Positions 36,765 to 49,216 of a DNA stretch of 64,000 nt are shown one piece after another (the stretch's first letter is position 1; each line of letters begins with the position of its first letter). Below the pieces are notes generated by a model, which saw only the letters and a program-made list of their open reading frames with translations, was not told the origin of the DNA and searched no databases. Source of the stretch: Filobasidium wieringae (lineage: Eukaryota; Basidiomycota; Tremellomycetes; Filobasidiales; Filobasidiaceae); the NCBI GenBank assembly GCA_001600055.1, contig BCIV01000008.1:310001-374000 (forward strand), in the 5' to 3' direction. Made by a program: the position numbers and the translations under genes.

Positions 36765-37096
36765 CCTTCCTGCAAAGTTTTATCTCATTGCTCTCATCTA
36801 TTCGAGTTTCGCTTCTCCTTTTCCAATACCATATATCTATCGCTTGGTTCACATATCGATCGTAGTTGTAATATCCTGCTGTAAGACAGCAAACCCATGT
36901 AGCGGTATCTCGACCGGATTCAATTCAATCTCGACCTAGAAAGATAGGCTGTACAGGCGCGTCGCCTCGAGCGTTCATATGGTCGAGGGCATCATACTCA
37001 TGGTAGTTCCCCCTTCTTATTGTAACGGTCGTTACGGATAGCGACACGATTCAACCAGGCAGACTGGCTCGCTGAAAGTGAATTCGGTCCATCAAG
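36765..37096. other. Intergenic, RAD51 to AP-1 sigma
   Basis: About 330 bases with the RAD51 3' region and the AP-1 sigma promoter. No element is recognised. Confidence 0.4.
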
Positions 37097-37868
37097 ATGA
37101 TCAACTATGTTATGCTAGTCAGCCGGCAAGGCAAGTATTTACGTGCGAGTCCGGACTGAGCTCAAGAATTGAGCCTTTTGAAACCTGTTATCTCAGGCAA
37201 AGTCAGGCTCGCCAAATGGTTCCAAACGCTGCCACCCAAAGCAAAAGCCAAGATCGTCAAGGATGTGACTCAGCTTGTGTTAGCTCGCCGAACACGGATG
37301 TGTAACTTCTTGGAATACAAAGGTAGGTAAGAGACTATATGTTTGTATACAATCAGACGGCTAACCAAGGGGATCATATCTGTTTAGACACCAAGATCGT
37401 CTACCGAAGATATGCCTCACTGTTCTTCATCTGTTCCATCTCTAACACCGACAACGAACTCCTGACTCTGGAGATCGTACATCGATATGTAGAAGTGCTT
37501 GACCGATACTTTGGAAATGTCTGCGAGCTGGACTTGATCTTCAACTTCCAAAAGGCTTATGCTGTAAGCTGATAATAGTCTGATCTCTAGAGGTTACTTG
37601 ATGGNTGATCATCACTTCCAATGTGTTTGACAGATTCTAGATGAGTTGATCATAGCGGGAGAGATCCAAGAATCTAGTAAAAAGGCAGTGTTGCGAGTGG
37701 TAAGTACCATCGTCAAACCTGTCATGCGGGCGGGGCATCACTAAGTATCAACGTAAACAGGTTGCTCAAAGCGATACGATAGAAGAAGCAGAGATACAAG
37801 AAGATTCGTTGGCACGACTCGGAAGCATGGGGGGTATCGCAGCAAACCTGGCAAGAGGAGCAGCCTAA
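37097..37868 (+). CDS. APS1: AP-1 clathrin adaptor sigma subunit
   Basis: The small subunit of the AP-1 complex for clathrin transport between Golgi and endosomes. Exons are 37097-37130, 37197-37322, 37388-37563, 37634-37699 and 37761-37868. The protein reads [20 protein letters not shown], then [40 protein letters not shown] and [17 protein letters not shown], matching AP-1 sigma more than AP-2 or AP-3 sigma. The first intron (37131-37196) must begin with GC: CAAG|gcaagt joined to CTCAG|GCAAAG restores the family sequence RQGKVRL, while the nearby GT gives a frameshift. An ambiguous base lies in an intron at 37605. The length of about 170 residues is slightly longer than usual because of the C-terminal tail. 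Confidence 0.93.
37131..37196 (+). other. GC-AG intron in AP-1 sigma
   Basis: The donor AAG|GCAAGT is the consensus of GC-type U2 introns, and the acceptor is ATCTCAG. Length 66 nt. The choice is forced by protein conservation across the junction ([12 protein letters not shown]). Confidence 0.75.
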
Positions 37869-37988
37869 ATCGAGGCTATATCAGAGCGATGTTGGTTTAC
37901 AGTTGTATTTTTACTTGTCACATTAGAATTCGTTATTTGTCGTGATGGTCTGCACATCTAGTCTGTCAAAGATAGCAGAAGGGAAGAT

Positions 37989-39653
37989 CTAACGGAGCTC
38001 GATGCCCAACTCCTCCACTAGGCGGGCTGAAGCTTGTGTTTGCAGCTGATTGACCTCTTCATTAGTAAGTGATCTGCAAAGCCTGGTTGTTAGCAATCGT
38101 TCTAGGGGTCTCGACCACGAAACAGACACTGACCTATCCATAGATCTATAGGTGATCCTGTAGCATTTACTTTTCCTCCCCGTTTTCTTGTTGGTGAACT
38201 CGTCAATCTTGGAACCAACTTATTTTAGTATCTGGGTGACAGTCAGACCAGATAACGTAGTAGAGCGGCTTACGAGATTGACGTTCTCCACTATATCGCC
38301 TGCTACGTCTCTTACAATCTCACAGAAATCGTTCTCGTGGAAGGGCTTCACTGCTAGTCCACCTCCAGCAGCCTTGGCTCCATGCTCTTCCTCGGGCAGC
38401 CAAAAACTGACATCCTTGATGTTTGGCGGATACTTCGAATAGGGTTGGAATGTTGTAATCTGACCAGACTTGAACTGCTTCGTAAATCGAGTATCCTCGC
38501 TCCAGAATAATCGGATGTCGGGAATGGAGAAGAGTATCATGGCAATTCTTTCCAATCCCAACCCAAATGCCCAACCGGCCTTTTGAGGAACCCCTGTGAG
38601 GATGCAGACGTTGAGCAAAGTGAGCAAGATCCCATGCAATCGTAAAACCTACCTGCGGTGTTCAAGGTCTTTTGCATGATGACACCTGAACCAAGGATTT
38701 CAAGCCATTCTCCTCCCCACCAGACCTCGACTTCATAGCTAGGACTTGTGAACGGGAAAAATGCTTCGATCCATCTAACCTTCAGAGGCTCTTTCGCTGA
38801 AGCTTCAGCTCCGGGTCTAGCTTGACCGAACAACTTGAATATAAGAGAGTTGAGGGAGTGTTTAAGGTTCTGGGCGATCTCTGCAGCCAGTTCTGAATCG
38901 TGTTCTGGTTGGTAAGGGTTCGTTTCAGATGTAGCTCGAATATCTTCGATGATAAGTGGACATGCTTCCAGATCCTTCTTCATCTTTGCGTTGAGCTCTT
39001 TCAAATGAGGGAGATCCTTCTGTTCCCATACTCTTGCGCCTTCCATTTGGTGAAAGACGGGATAATGAGACGAGTCAATCTCATCTCGACGGTATACATC
39101 GGCTGATAGAAGCCAACTATTATGTCCAGCTTTGAATGTTGCGACCTCATGAGCCGATGTATGTGTTCGCAGCATGGAGTCCTTGTTGAGGTAGTAAGAA
39201 TCCGTCATCGACCGTCCAGGATGATCAGGAGCAAATCCGAGTTCATCGAAGTTCTCGGCTACGGTAACTACGGCCGATGAAGGGGATACAGCGGTGTATT
39301 CATGGAAGTGGGATTCGATGAGGTTTTTCAGTACTCCGAGGGGATGATCTGGTTGATGGTGTAATCGACGAGGAATTTTGGATAGAATCGAACCGGGTGT
39401 GTTCGTCCAGGCATCTCTTGGGTACTGCTTGCCATCTACTTCCAGATCTTGCTGAGCTACGGATAAGATGATCAAGTTTCAGGAAACGTTCACACAGTTT
39501 CTATGAATACATACCTTGCGTAGATCTGTATCTACCTCTACCAAAAATCGAAGGTGAAACCAACCTAGAAGTTGCCGGTCCAAGGTATTTACCGGTTGCT
39601 CTCAAAATCGGGACCATCCGACGGCAGGTCGTATCCATGGTTGAACGCAGCAT
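37989..39653 (-). CDS. MSF1: Mitochondrial phenylalanyl-tRNA synthetase
   Basis: This monomeric enzyme charges mitochondrial tRNA-Phe. The start at 39653 gives [20 protein letters not shown], an Arg-rich presequence. The catalytic core has [32 protein letters not shown] (motif 2 area), [36 protein letters not shown] and [16 protein letters not shown] (motif 3). The C-terminal anticodon-binding FDX-ACB domain follows, [12 protein letters not shown] through [24 protein letters not shown] and [21 protein letters not shown], with TAG at 37989. The last introns use acceptors TTCCAAG and TTTGCAG. The reading frame stays open upstream of 39653 into the LYR gene region, so the true start or transcript limit is not settled. 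Confidence 0.9.
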
Positions 39654-39895
39654 TATTAGGGACGGGATACCGCTAATTTCTCTTGAGAAGGGCAAGCTCA
39701 AGAGCTGTACATACAATAGGAGCTCCCCAACGTGAACGAACGTGAAATTGGGCTCGATACTGTGAGCGTTCGACCATTCCAACTCTAAATAAGCTAAGCG
39801 CGCGCTTGCAAGACCTGCTATAGAAGATATCGGATTCGTTCTGTCTAATAAGGTTATAGATACATCTTCAGGGCAGTTTCTGTTGATACAAAGGT

Positions 39896-41194
39896 CTATA
39901 AGATCCACACAGCGTCGTGTGCGGACATCACAGGTGGCGAGCTGGTCGAGCCAGTGCTCTGGGATTTGCTCCACCTGATCGCACTTCGAGCTTCGTTGAT
40001 AGACCCTGAACTGGTAGTAGCCGGCTTGGGTCGGGCTGAGCCTTTCTTGTCGGTAAGATAACTGGCCACCAAGATGGGCAGACTTCTTGAAAACCGTTCA
40101 TATAATCTCCGAATAGTTCGTGAGGGAATACTGAATCTGACTCTCGATTCTTTCCGCTGCATAGATCGCAGCGGATTTGTATCGCCTGCTTCGGTAACAT
40201 CTCCGTCACTCCAAGGTCTCAGCTTGCTTAGCATGGCGATCGGCACGGTCCCTCTGTCTCCTGCGAAACTAGTCAACCGTTTCAAGCTGTCCAGCATCCG
40301 TTCTGCCTCGTATGACCACATAAGCAACCTTATCCGTTCCTTGCGAGTGAATCCGCCTGCAAGACTATCCCATTCTTCAGAGCCAAGCCTATCGAGATTC
40401 ACAGACTCCTCCCCCTTAGTCATCCTAGAGTGAGAAGATTGCCTCCGAATAGCCAGAGGCAAATCCACCTTCGAGATCTGATCCGCTCGTTCTGCCCATT
40501 TCTTGTTTACCGTAACTCTCGTCGTAGGGGGTTTTAGCGATTCCCTGGGAGGAGTCTTAGACTCCTTAGGGACTGAGACCAGAGGAACAATGTGTGCTGG
40601 GTACGGTGCAGGTGGGTGTAACCTGCGAGGACGAGGAGAATCTAACGGAGGTTCTGGCCTCTGAAGTGAAAGAGGAAATATCGTCTGATTGGGAGCATAT
40701 CAGTTCGTGCCTGGTCTGGGCTGTTCCTTTTGCTGTATTCGACTTGCATCTAGAATGTCCCATTTTCGCTTGCCCCTACGTCCGTAAGTCATGTCCATCA
40801 TCCTGCTATAGTTCTTGTAGCTACCCTCATTGACAGCTTTTATCGCACGCATCTCCTAAAAGAGTTCATAAGATCGCGCTAAGTCCCTAGTAGTAAATGT
40901 TTGAGCCCGAAAGTGCCTACTTTTTTCAGCTTAGAGTATAGCCGGACAAGTGACTCTGAGGGGACTGAGCTGGGTCCTGGAACATCTGTACATGCTATCA
41001 GAGCTGCTTGAGCAAGTGTGCGATAGGTCTGGTGGTAATGTGCCCTGGACATAGAACAAACTTACCAGGTCAAACACCCTGCAATAGCACTCATAAAACA
41101 GCGGAACTTACCTGATCTCTACGTCCGGTATTGCTCTAAGATTCTGAATCAATTCCCGGTAAGTTGCGCGGACCCCCCTTGCGATATGGTTCAT
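39896..41194 (-). CDS. LYR-motif protein, probably mitochondrial
   Basis: LYR proteins are small mitochondrial factors for Fe-S cluster delivery or complex assembly. From ATG 41194 the first exon reads MNHIARGVRATYRELIQNLR, where TYRELIQNLR resembles the LYR helix. Further exons give TYRTLAQAALIACTD, SESLVRLYSKLKK, then EMRAIKAVNEGSYKNYSRMMDMTYGRRGKRKWDIL and a Pro-rich linker. A long exon has FTRKERIRLLMWSYEAERML and SIPSRTIRRLYERFSRSLP. If unspliced it ends at TAG, 39896. An alternative splice near 39975 keeps an open frame that runs into MSF1. The family call rests on motif pattern and the basic YGRRGKRK block often seen in basidiomycete LYR proteins. Exact internal junctions in 40860-41100 are uncertain. 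Confidence 0.55.
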
Positions 41195-41453
41195 ATCGGA
41201 GGTGACAAGTCGTTCAGGCTGAGTACAAGACACTGAATCACTTACAGCCTTTCGAGAGAGCTTGAGTGTAAGTAATTACATCACAGGTCAACCGATCAGC
41301 TTGGTGTGCCGTCTCAAGGGCACTTTTGGAACTGGAAATATGACTGATCGACAAAGTAAACAAGACCTTTTATCATTCAACCGGGCTTCGAAGTTGGTGA
41401 CCTGCTGTTCACATCTCGACAGAAGCCAATCAAGCGGTACGCCTTCGATAAGA

Positions 41454-44324
41454 ATGCCATCTAGAGCCTTCTTATACTACTGGCTTGCGCTCCTGCTATC
41501 CACAGGGCCTGTAGTCAAGGCGGTATGGCCTTTCTCTGCTCGACAGTACCCGGTAGAAGCGTGGAACGAGATTGGAAATCTGGGATTGGAGACGAGGGGG
41601 AAGTTGGCAGCATTCGGAGATTGGGATGGGGATCAGTTGTGAGTGCAAATATGGTGTCAATATCAGAAGCTGTAGCTGAGCTTCGGACAGTGTGGACGTA
41701 TTCGTCATTGGAGAAACGCAACGTACCGTTGAAATTCATTGCTATAATTCAAGTACGAGCTTTTGCCCTTACTCTGCTTGTGCTTATGGCTAATATACTT
41801 TCGTCACGCAGCAAGCTCGATATATCAAAAGCGGCATGAAATAACTTCCAAACATATAGTAGAGGACGTGGTCCTAGCGGACTACAATCAAGACGGAAGA
41901 CTGGATCTATTGATCTTATCGCAATCAGGAAGGAGTGAAGGCAGCTGGTGGAACAGTCAAGAAGGCTCTGTTACCGGAAGAGTTTATCTGCAAGGCACAG
42001 ATGGGCGACCAAGTACAATTTTCTTCCTTCTCAGGAGGTCGTGTACCTAACTGACTGACAATGTTCTCTCACAGCAGACTCGGCGATCCTGGTTGAAGGA
42101 TTGACCAAGAATCAGCCGATAGTAGCTGATATCAACGGTGATTTAAAGGCAGATTTGCTTGGTCTGGGTAAAGGTGGTCCTACTTCTACTTTGCAATTCT
42201 GGACGGAGAACAGAGGGGCGTTCGAACGGTAGGTAAAAGGCTTGATTTGGAATAGCTTGGAGCTGAATATCACTTTTCTGACAGCTTCAACGTTCCCTTG
42301 GAACCCGCTTCCAAACTGTGTACCCTAGCTCAACCGCACAGCAATGCGTTTGTGGATATTGACGGCGATTGTCTAGCAGGTATGAACGATCTCGTAACTT
42401 AGATCGAAGGCCGAAACTGAAACATCCATGTGTATAAGACCTGTTCTTGGTCTGCCAGTCATCCTATTCCTCAACGAAGTCGTTTCAGGTATGGCTTAAC
42501 CGGAAGAAGGCTGGTTTTGTGTTTGGAGGGGAGTGGGAGCTACCTGCTGGGACTGGAGCCATAACGTTTGCAGATATGGGTGAGCATGCTATCTCTCGGT
42601 TCATTCAGTCATGCGCGTCACTTAGGCAGCAACATCAGATCGTGATGGGACTATAGATCTCGTCTTCCCTACCTGCTCTTCAGTCACTTCGACGGGATAT
42701 GGGAAAGGATGTTCCCTCAACATCGCTTACAACAAGCAAAAGCCGCTTTGCTCGCAATCGGATGATAGCTGGTTGGCGGGACTGCAACATGTGGCAGTCA
42801 CTGACAAGAAGGATTGCCGGGAGATGACGCAGCTCTGTTCTTCGGATCCCAACTTCAGCTTTAACCTAAGCGAAGGTAGTGATGTAAGCCGGTATCTGTC
42901 GACGTAGCGTTAGAGACAATGCTTAAAAGCGACCTCACGCTCAGACGTTCACCCAAATACCTATAGAAACGCTGTTTCCAGGAACGACGTCTATTGTATT
43001 CTCAGAACCTCAGACTGAAAGTTCTCGTGGCGCGTTTGATATTCCTCTACGTATAGGAGACTTCAACCTCGATGGATACCCTGATGCCTTGGTCATGATC
43101 GTCAATAACACCGCGGCTCCACCCTCAGGTGGTATTTTCGGTGGGGGTCGATCTCCTGGGGTACAAGCCAGGGTGCTGCAGAACGTGCCGTGCAAGAAAA
43201 AGGATGCCGCGTGTCAGGATGGAAAGTACAAGGCTCGCAAGCGGCAATTTGCGGTGGCGCGTGAGCTGGGTATGGAATCGTTGAACGACATATGGGACGT
43301 ACGGAACGCTGCCTGGCTAGATGTTGCAGAAGACGTGAGTGCATGTCGTTGGAAGTTTCCGTTCGCTCCTTGACGGGTTGGAAATGGCAGGGCGCTATGG
43401 ATATCATCCTTGAGCGATCCGGGAAACAAGAAGAAGGACGGATAAGCTTCATCAAGAACAGCGTCTTCCACGATGCCTTCTTCCTCAAAGCTCTAGGTGA
43501 ACAGGTGATTCGCCCCGAGTCATATGTCATGTGTACTGACTCATCACATAGTACTGAATGGAGCATGCGAAGGAGATATGTGCCCATCCGTAAATGGGGC
43601 TCCTAGCTATAGCGTGAGCACAACCAATACTTCCGAGCGTGTAGAATTGACAAGTACTCGACAATCAGTCATATGGCGCAAATCTGCCTGGAGGAACGTT
43701 CAAATTCGCTGTGACTGATCCTACGGGACGTAGAGCGCTTGCTCAGAGTGAGTTCATGAGCCAGAGCGCTGCCATTTCGAGATGTTCACCGGATGCTTTG
43801 TAGTTCCCCAAATGGCACAGACGGCTTATCATGCCTTGCAGGTGCCGTATTCGTTCTTCGGTCTAGGTCGGACGAATAACTATGTCGAGGTCAGTTCATG
43901 CGAGAGGCTCGTCTATGATTAATACTCATGTAGACAGTATCAGAATTTATACATAGGAACAACCAAACATGACGTCGAGCACTTCTCGACGATCGAAGGA
44001 GTGATTCCCAACTCGCATATCGTAGTCAATCCACCGCTTCCCGTTGCAAGCAACACATCTATAACAAATTCGATAGGGTCTACGGAATGGCATAAAACGC
44101 TATACCTACAGCCAGGGAAATGGATACAATGGGTAGTAGTCACGACTATCTTGATCGTGCTGATGCTGGCTGGCGTGACCTATACATTACATCTAGGAGA
44201 AAAGGTCAGTTTCATCGAATTACAAACGCGTACGAGGAGCTAATGAGATCTTCGTTCGCAGCGTGAGGATGAAATAGAAAGACGGAAAACCATGCATAGG
44301 ATCAACTTCGCCGCTTTCGGTTAG
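41454..44324 (+). CDS. ITFG1/TIP-like FG-GAP repeat membrane protein
   Basis: ITFG1 (TIP, LINKIN) proteins are single-span surface proteins with an FG-GAP/VCBS beta-propeller. The start at 41454 gives a signal peptide (MPSRAFLYYWLALLLSTGPVVKA). Calcium-type propeller motifs follow: AFGDWDGDQ, VLADYNQDGRLDLLIL, VADINGDLKADLLGL, FVDIDGDCLADL and IGDFNLDGYPDALVM. The C-terminal part has TAYHALQVPYSFFGLGRTNNYVENL, which resembles the conserved ITFG1 region, then VPNSHIVVNPPL-like IPNSHIVVNPPL, a membrane span (WVVVTTILIVLMLAGVTYTL) and a short cytosolic tail, with TAG at 44322-44324. About ten introns are inferred. Yeast lacks this gene; many basidiomycetes keep it. Confidence 0.87.
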
Positions 44325-44562
44325 GTGTATCTCAGCAACAGCATCTCTAGAAGTGATCTCAAACGTTGTACACATACATGGCTTGCGCCTGAGCAGAAGG
44401 ATAAGACAGAAAATGAAATCGATACTTGTCCCTGATACATTTTTACGATGGCTTTTGTACAAAGGAGAGTCACGACTCATATGTCATAAGGAAGAATGGT
44501 ATTGTTGATCTATTGTTATGTGTACGCCGTGGGGTAAGAATGCTCGCGTGTATGTCCTGCAA

Positions 44563-46930
44563 CTAGGCCTTGCCAGGTCGACCAAGACGAGCTTTCTTGT
44601 TCTTCTCTTGAAATTCGATCCATCCATACCAACCCTATAGATGAACGTGAGGTGAGAGTGTGAGTTAGGCCGGAAGGATTGTCGGCATGACTATGTTTGC
44701 TTACACCTCCGATCAGCGTTAGCATGATTCCGATACCGTTGGTAAAGTTGATTTTAAGGTTGAACAGGAATACAGCAATGACGATGGTCAAGACCTGCTT
44801 GCAGTTCGCCGCTACCGTCATCGTTAAAGCCTGATGTAAGCCGAGTTTATAATCAGCTTGGAACCGGAGGATTCGATTACGCATATACTTACTCCTGCCT
44901 TCTTGTTTGCTGAAAAGCTGACCACGTTCAACCCGAAAGCGATCATCCCGTTGACAGCGAGGGCCATCGCTCTGTTCCCCGTCATCTCTCTTGCACCATA
45001 ACGCCTGACTTGTTCCAGTTCACCCGATAACCAACCGAATATAACACATTGGATGAAAGCTAGTGGGGACATTCGCATCAACAGATCAAGAGGGTGCTAA
45101 AGGTCGGACGAAGCGAAATCGTTCAGAACGATGAAAAGCGGCCCATGCGAAAGGGACCTAGACTTACCAACTTAAGACGGCCTCCTCCTCCCGTTTGGAT
45201 GACGTTCGTAACTACCGTTTTCATAGCAGCCAAAAAGGTTCCAAGGAGAGTCAAGATCAACCCCCAAGCCGTGAAGTAATAGTCTCCATAGGTTCTGCCA
45301 GAGCATCCGAACGTTAATCACCGCTCGACCAGTCGACGTGATTCAGACTTACGCAAATCCAACTCCAGCAATGACGGGTAACAGACTGACAAGCTTCATC
45401 AAGCTAAACTTTCCACGGAAGAACAAGATGGAAATCATGATTGTAAAAAGAGGAGTCGAGGCTCGGACGACTTGATGGAACTGTTCCAGGGCAGAACTGG
45501 AGTTCAGCCGATCGGTTTCCAATGAGTGATGATCGAGAGGGAACTTACGGGAATCGTTACGAGCTGCAGGCTGACGTTGCTTACTGCGATGTTGATCGTG
45601 TAAAGCACAGAAAAGGCACCCATAATCAAGTTCTCCTTCGAAGTCAATCGAGCAGGGGTCTACGTGTGCATAGATAGCCTCAGCTCAGGTCGTTTGAGAA
45701 TGACACGTAAAGGACGTACGAAAGCTCCTCGTTCTAAAGCAAAGTAGCAGCCAATCGTTCCGCTCAACGCATGCAATCCAGTCAAAGTCTGTTATAGAAA
45801 AGCGCTGTATTATCAGCTTACGTCTCTCCTATCGAAGGACAACAAACGAAGAAGAGGCTCACATAGGGGAACGGAAAGTTGTACATCAACGCCTTATTGA
45901 ACAACGTCAATCCGAGATTGAACATGAAGTAAAGCGTCAACCAGTACGTCGTTGAATCGGTGAACGGAACCTTCTCCCCTACTGCTCCATTGATCCCTCC
46001 CGGATTGAAAGGAGAGGTAAGCGGGTGTGCTAAGAATTCGGATCGTTTTGTATCCAGGAAAGCTTGGGTGACGGGGGTATGGGCGCCGCTGTTGGGGGGA
46101 GTATATTTCCAATCCTTGAGCTTTTCCGTATCGATCGGGGAAGGGGTATGGGTTCCATAAGGATCGTCAGAAAAGGATGGTCGTTTGCTTGATTCCAGTA
46201 AGGAGGAGATGCTTTGGCTGGAAGTCGAGATAGGAGAAAGAGAGGATTGTTTCGATTCGGGAGGAGTACCTGATTTGAGGCCTGGCATGAGACCTAGACC
46301 CAAGGTATCTTGATTGGAACGGTTGGGAATAGAGGAAGTTATGGTAGAGCTAGAGATCGCTCGGGAAGACTGAGGTGCGCTGGATTCGTTTCCCTTGCTA
46401 AACTTTCTTGGTGTTGTGGTTGGGGATGTAGAATTGATGTTAGGAGTTGTTGAACGAGCGGTGAGTCCCGTAGGGTCAGTGAATCCTTGAGCGTTATCGA
46501 GATTTGGCGAACGTGGGGATCGAGGTGAAGCCCCTGCGTTCCTTTTAGTAGGTTCTGTACTGCTCGAGGTGGAGGAGGATTGATTCTGAGCTGAAAGTTG
46601 GTGTTGGTCGCTGTGACTGATATCCTTTTCGATGCGGCCTTCCCCATTTACATTCCCGACTGAATCTATCCCTAATCCCAGATCTTCCACTCGGATGATA
46701 GGCTCAGCTAATGTCGTGTCAGGAAGCTTACTACCCGAGCTTCCTCCTGTTGTAGGAGGAGCGGGAAAGACATAGGAATTCCCTTCCATGGTCGATGTTG
46801 GCGTGAGGGGACCAGGTGTGGAAGTATTGCTATCGTTGTTAGAGTAGGAACCAGATGTGGGTGAGGCAGGGGAGTTGGTGGTGGCTGTGGACGACTGTAT
46901 GTGTGGTGTTGCTTGTGTGGTAGTATCCAT
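44563..46930 (-). CDS. Triose-phosphate-transporter family (TPT) membrane protein
   Basis: This family includes nucleotide-sugar and related transporters of the ER and Golgi. From ATG 46930, about 310 residues are Ser/Thr/Pro-rich and disordered. Then spans begin with TYWLTLYFMFNLGLTLFNKALM and continue through the family motifs LTSKENLIMGAFSVLYTINIAVSN, QLVTIPFHQVVRASTPLFTI, LLPVIAGVGFATYGDYYF, TNVIQTGGGGRLKLHPLDLL and GALTMTVAANCKQVLTIVIAV with a final GIMLTLIGGGWYGW. The C-terminus is basic (RLGRPGKA). Substrate cannot be told from sequence. An in-frame ATG at 47110 could add 60 residues. The long N-terminal cytosolic tail is unusual for the family. Confidence 0.85.
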
Positions 46931-49216
46931 GACCACCAGTAGCTCAGCAATAGGGGTACAGCTCGAGTCGAGACGAGCAACAGCGAAGGTCGCTCGAGGA
47001 AAGAATCGTCGAGAGAGCGAGCGAACACGAGCGCCCGGAAGTATTGATTGTCCCGAAACTGAACGAGCCTCCTCTCGCCTTGTTACAGTTTTGCTACCGG
47101 AAACGTACAAGTCGCCTGGTCGCCGGAGAATTTAGCAGTTCGAGGCTTTGGAAGATGGTTGACGATCAAGGTAAGCTTTGCTACAGTAGCTGCAGTAGTA
47201 GGAGTGGTAGTAGTAGTGGTATTACATCAACCATCATGGCCATATCGATACCCGCGCAGTTATCGATTGTTATTCCCCCACTTCGTAATCAGTCAGGGGA
47301 GTACTTTTTTACGTTTCGAGATCGAGGGTACTCTGCCACGCACTCATCTCTCACACTCCCACCACTCCTGCACCCGGTACTCACCTCTGACTACGGAAAG
47401 GAACGAACCCCTACATTGTATCTTCTTTTTTCTTTGTTTTTTCATGACTCCGACTCACTCCTGTAAACTCTAACGACGCGTCCGTGCCGTCCTCTCTCGC
47501 TCGCTCGAGATCTCCCTCGTTTCAGCTGCGATTGCTCGACTGGCTTGGCTCAATCTCCCCAAGCGCAGGTCTAGCCGTTCGTCAGTTCGTAGTCCGGCGG
47601 AACGGGATACTCGGGAAGGATAGACCGACTCAGTCGTGTGAAACGTATCGTCTCACGTCCACCGCCTCACACCATCTCGCATGATTCCCAAGATCCCTGT
47701 CACAGAGATGGTTGCATGGTGGACGATTCCGGATCCATCTCGAATCTCACTCAAAAGCCAGCGATGACATTCAACCTCGCCCTGCGGAAAAGGAACCAAA
47801 CCGATCACGTAAATTCCAAAAGCCTCCTCGCGTGACGGTTCCCAAGCGTGGAGAGGAAGATGAACCGAGCAGAACCGTGGCTTCCCTTCCTTTTGGGTTA
47901 TGGTTTCAGGGGACATCCGCCTCGGCCAGATAGAGGCTGAGGTGTTCCACTTCTCACTGTACTGATGAAACGCCTCGACGACGCTGGAGACCTCAGTTGG
48001 GTGTTAGGGTGGCTTCTTGGTCGTTTCTTCCACATATACGACCTACGACTGATCGCATGACCCCGAGGTCAGGTTGAAGGTAGGACGGAATTGGATGTAA
48101 CTAGAATTGATATGGGACACTCTAGAGCTCTAGAATCCAGGCAAGAAGCTTCGAGTATATCGACCACTCGCTAATCGAAGCGATGCATATTTACTCCTGT
48201 AGAACCACAAGTCCTGGTTTCATAGAACGCTCGTCCAAGTGCACCACAAACCGGAAGTCGACGAAGAGCACAAAGGCTAGCCTGAATTTGTTTGCTCTAC
48301 TCTTACTAGCTACTAGTGCTGTTACGTGCTTGAGCTATGCCCCGAGAAACTTCCTGGTACATATTGACATGTGGCGAACGGTGTACCGTTAGCCAAACCG
48401 ACAACCCGATCGTCAGTTGCCACTTACTCACATGCGCTATCGTTTCGACCTGTGTTGCAACTTGCAATGATTGTACACATATTATAAGCTATAGGTCACT
48501 GAGTGATGAGTGATAGCAAGTTTAGTAGACAGTAATTTAGTGGTGTATGGTACGTGATCCTCGTCATTTTGGGCTTCTGGAGTGCAAGATTACTATCGAC
48601 GATCAGGCTGGAGATCGCTTTCGAAGGAAAGGCTCGAGAAGGTGAAGGTAAAGAACTCAACTAAATGTGGGCAACTGCAGCGTTTCTCCTTGCTACTGCG
48701 AGACAGTCATTGAAATTACATGGATGTGCCAAACGAAACAGCCAGTCTAGTTTACACCACAATCATGCAAGGCTGCTATGATCTGATTATGTAAGCTGTT
48801 TAGCCTAAAATTATCATAAAACCCGAAAAAGAGTTGGAATTTTACGCGTTCTCGCTTTTTTGTTGTTGTCAGTTCCGTTTGTTTGTTGTTGGACGATCCA
48901 TCATTTCTCATTTCTCGCTCTTGGTGTATTTTGTTGGACTGCTAACGACTCTAGATTCATCTGACATCATCACTCAGGGGGTTCTACAGGACCCAAGGGG
49001 CTTCTCACGACTCAGGGTCATCGGTTCGGTTATATAGACCTGCACGACATATTGGAAGGTTTCTTGACGTCGAAGGACGGGAACGGCCGATGAAGCAATA
49101 CGATAGCTACGACAAGTGACGAATTACAGAAGAGGATTGCAAGACCTTGAACCACTCGACAAATCTACACAAGGGAGTATAGCTCTCGTATATCCACATT
49201 AACAAAAGGACCTGTC
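46931..49216. other. Gene-poor region, 2.3 kb
   Basis: Between divergent genes at 46930 (-) and 49217 (+). It contains CTCGCTCGCTCGAG-like runs near 47505, a pyrimidine-rich stretch at 47400-47450, and only short ORFs. No gene, repeat family or RNA is recognised. Long leaders or a non-coding RNA are possible. Confidence 0.4.
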
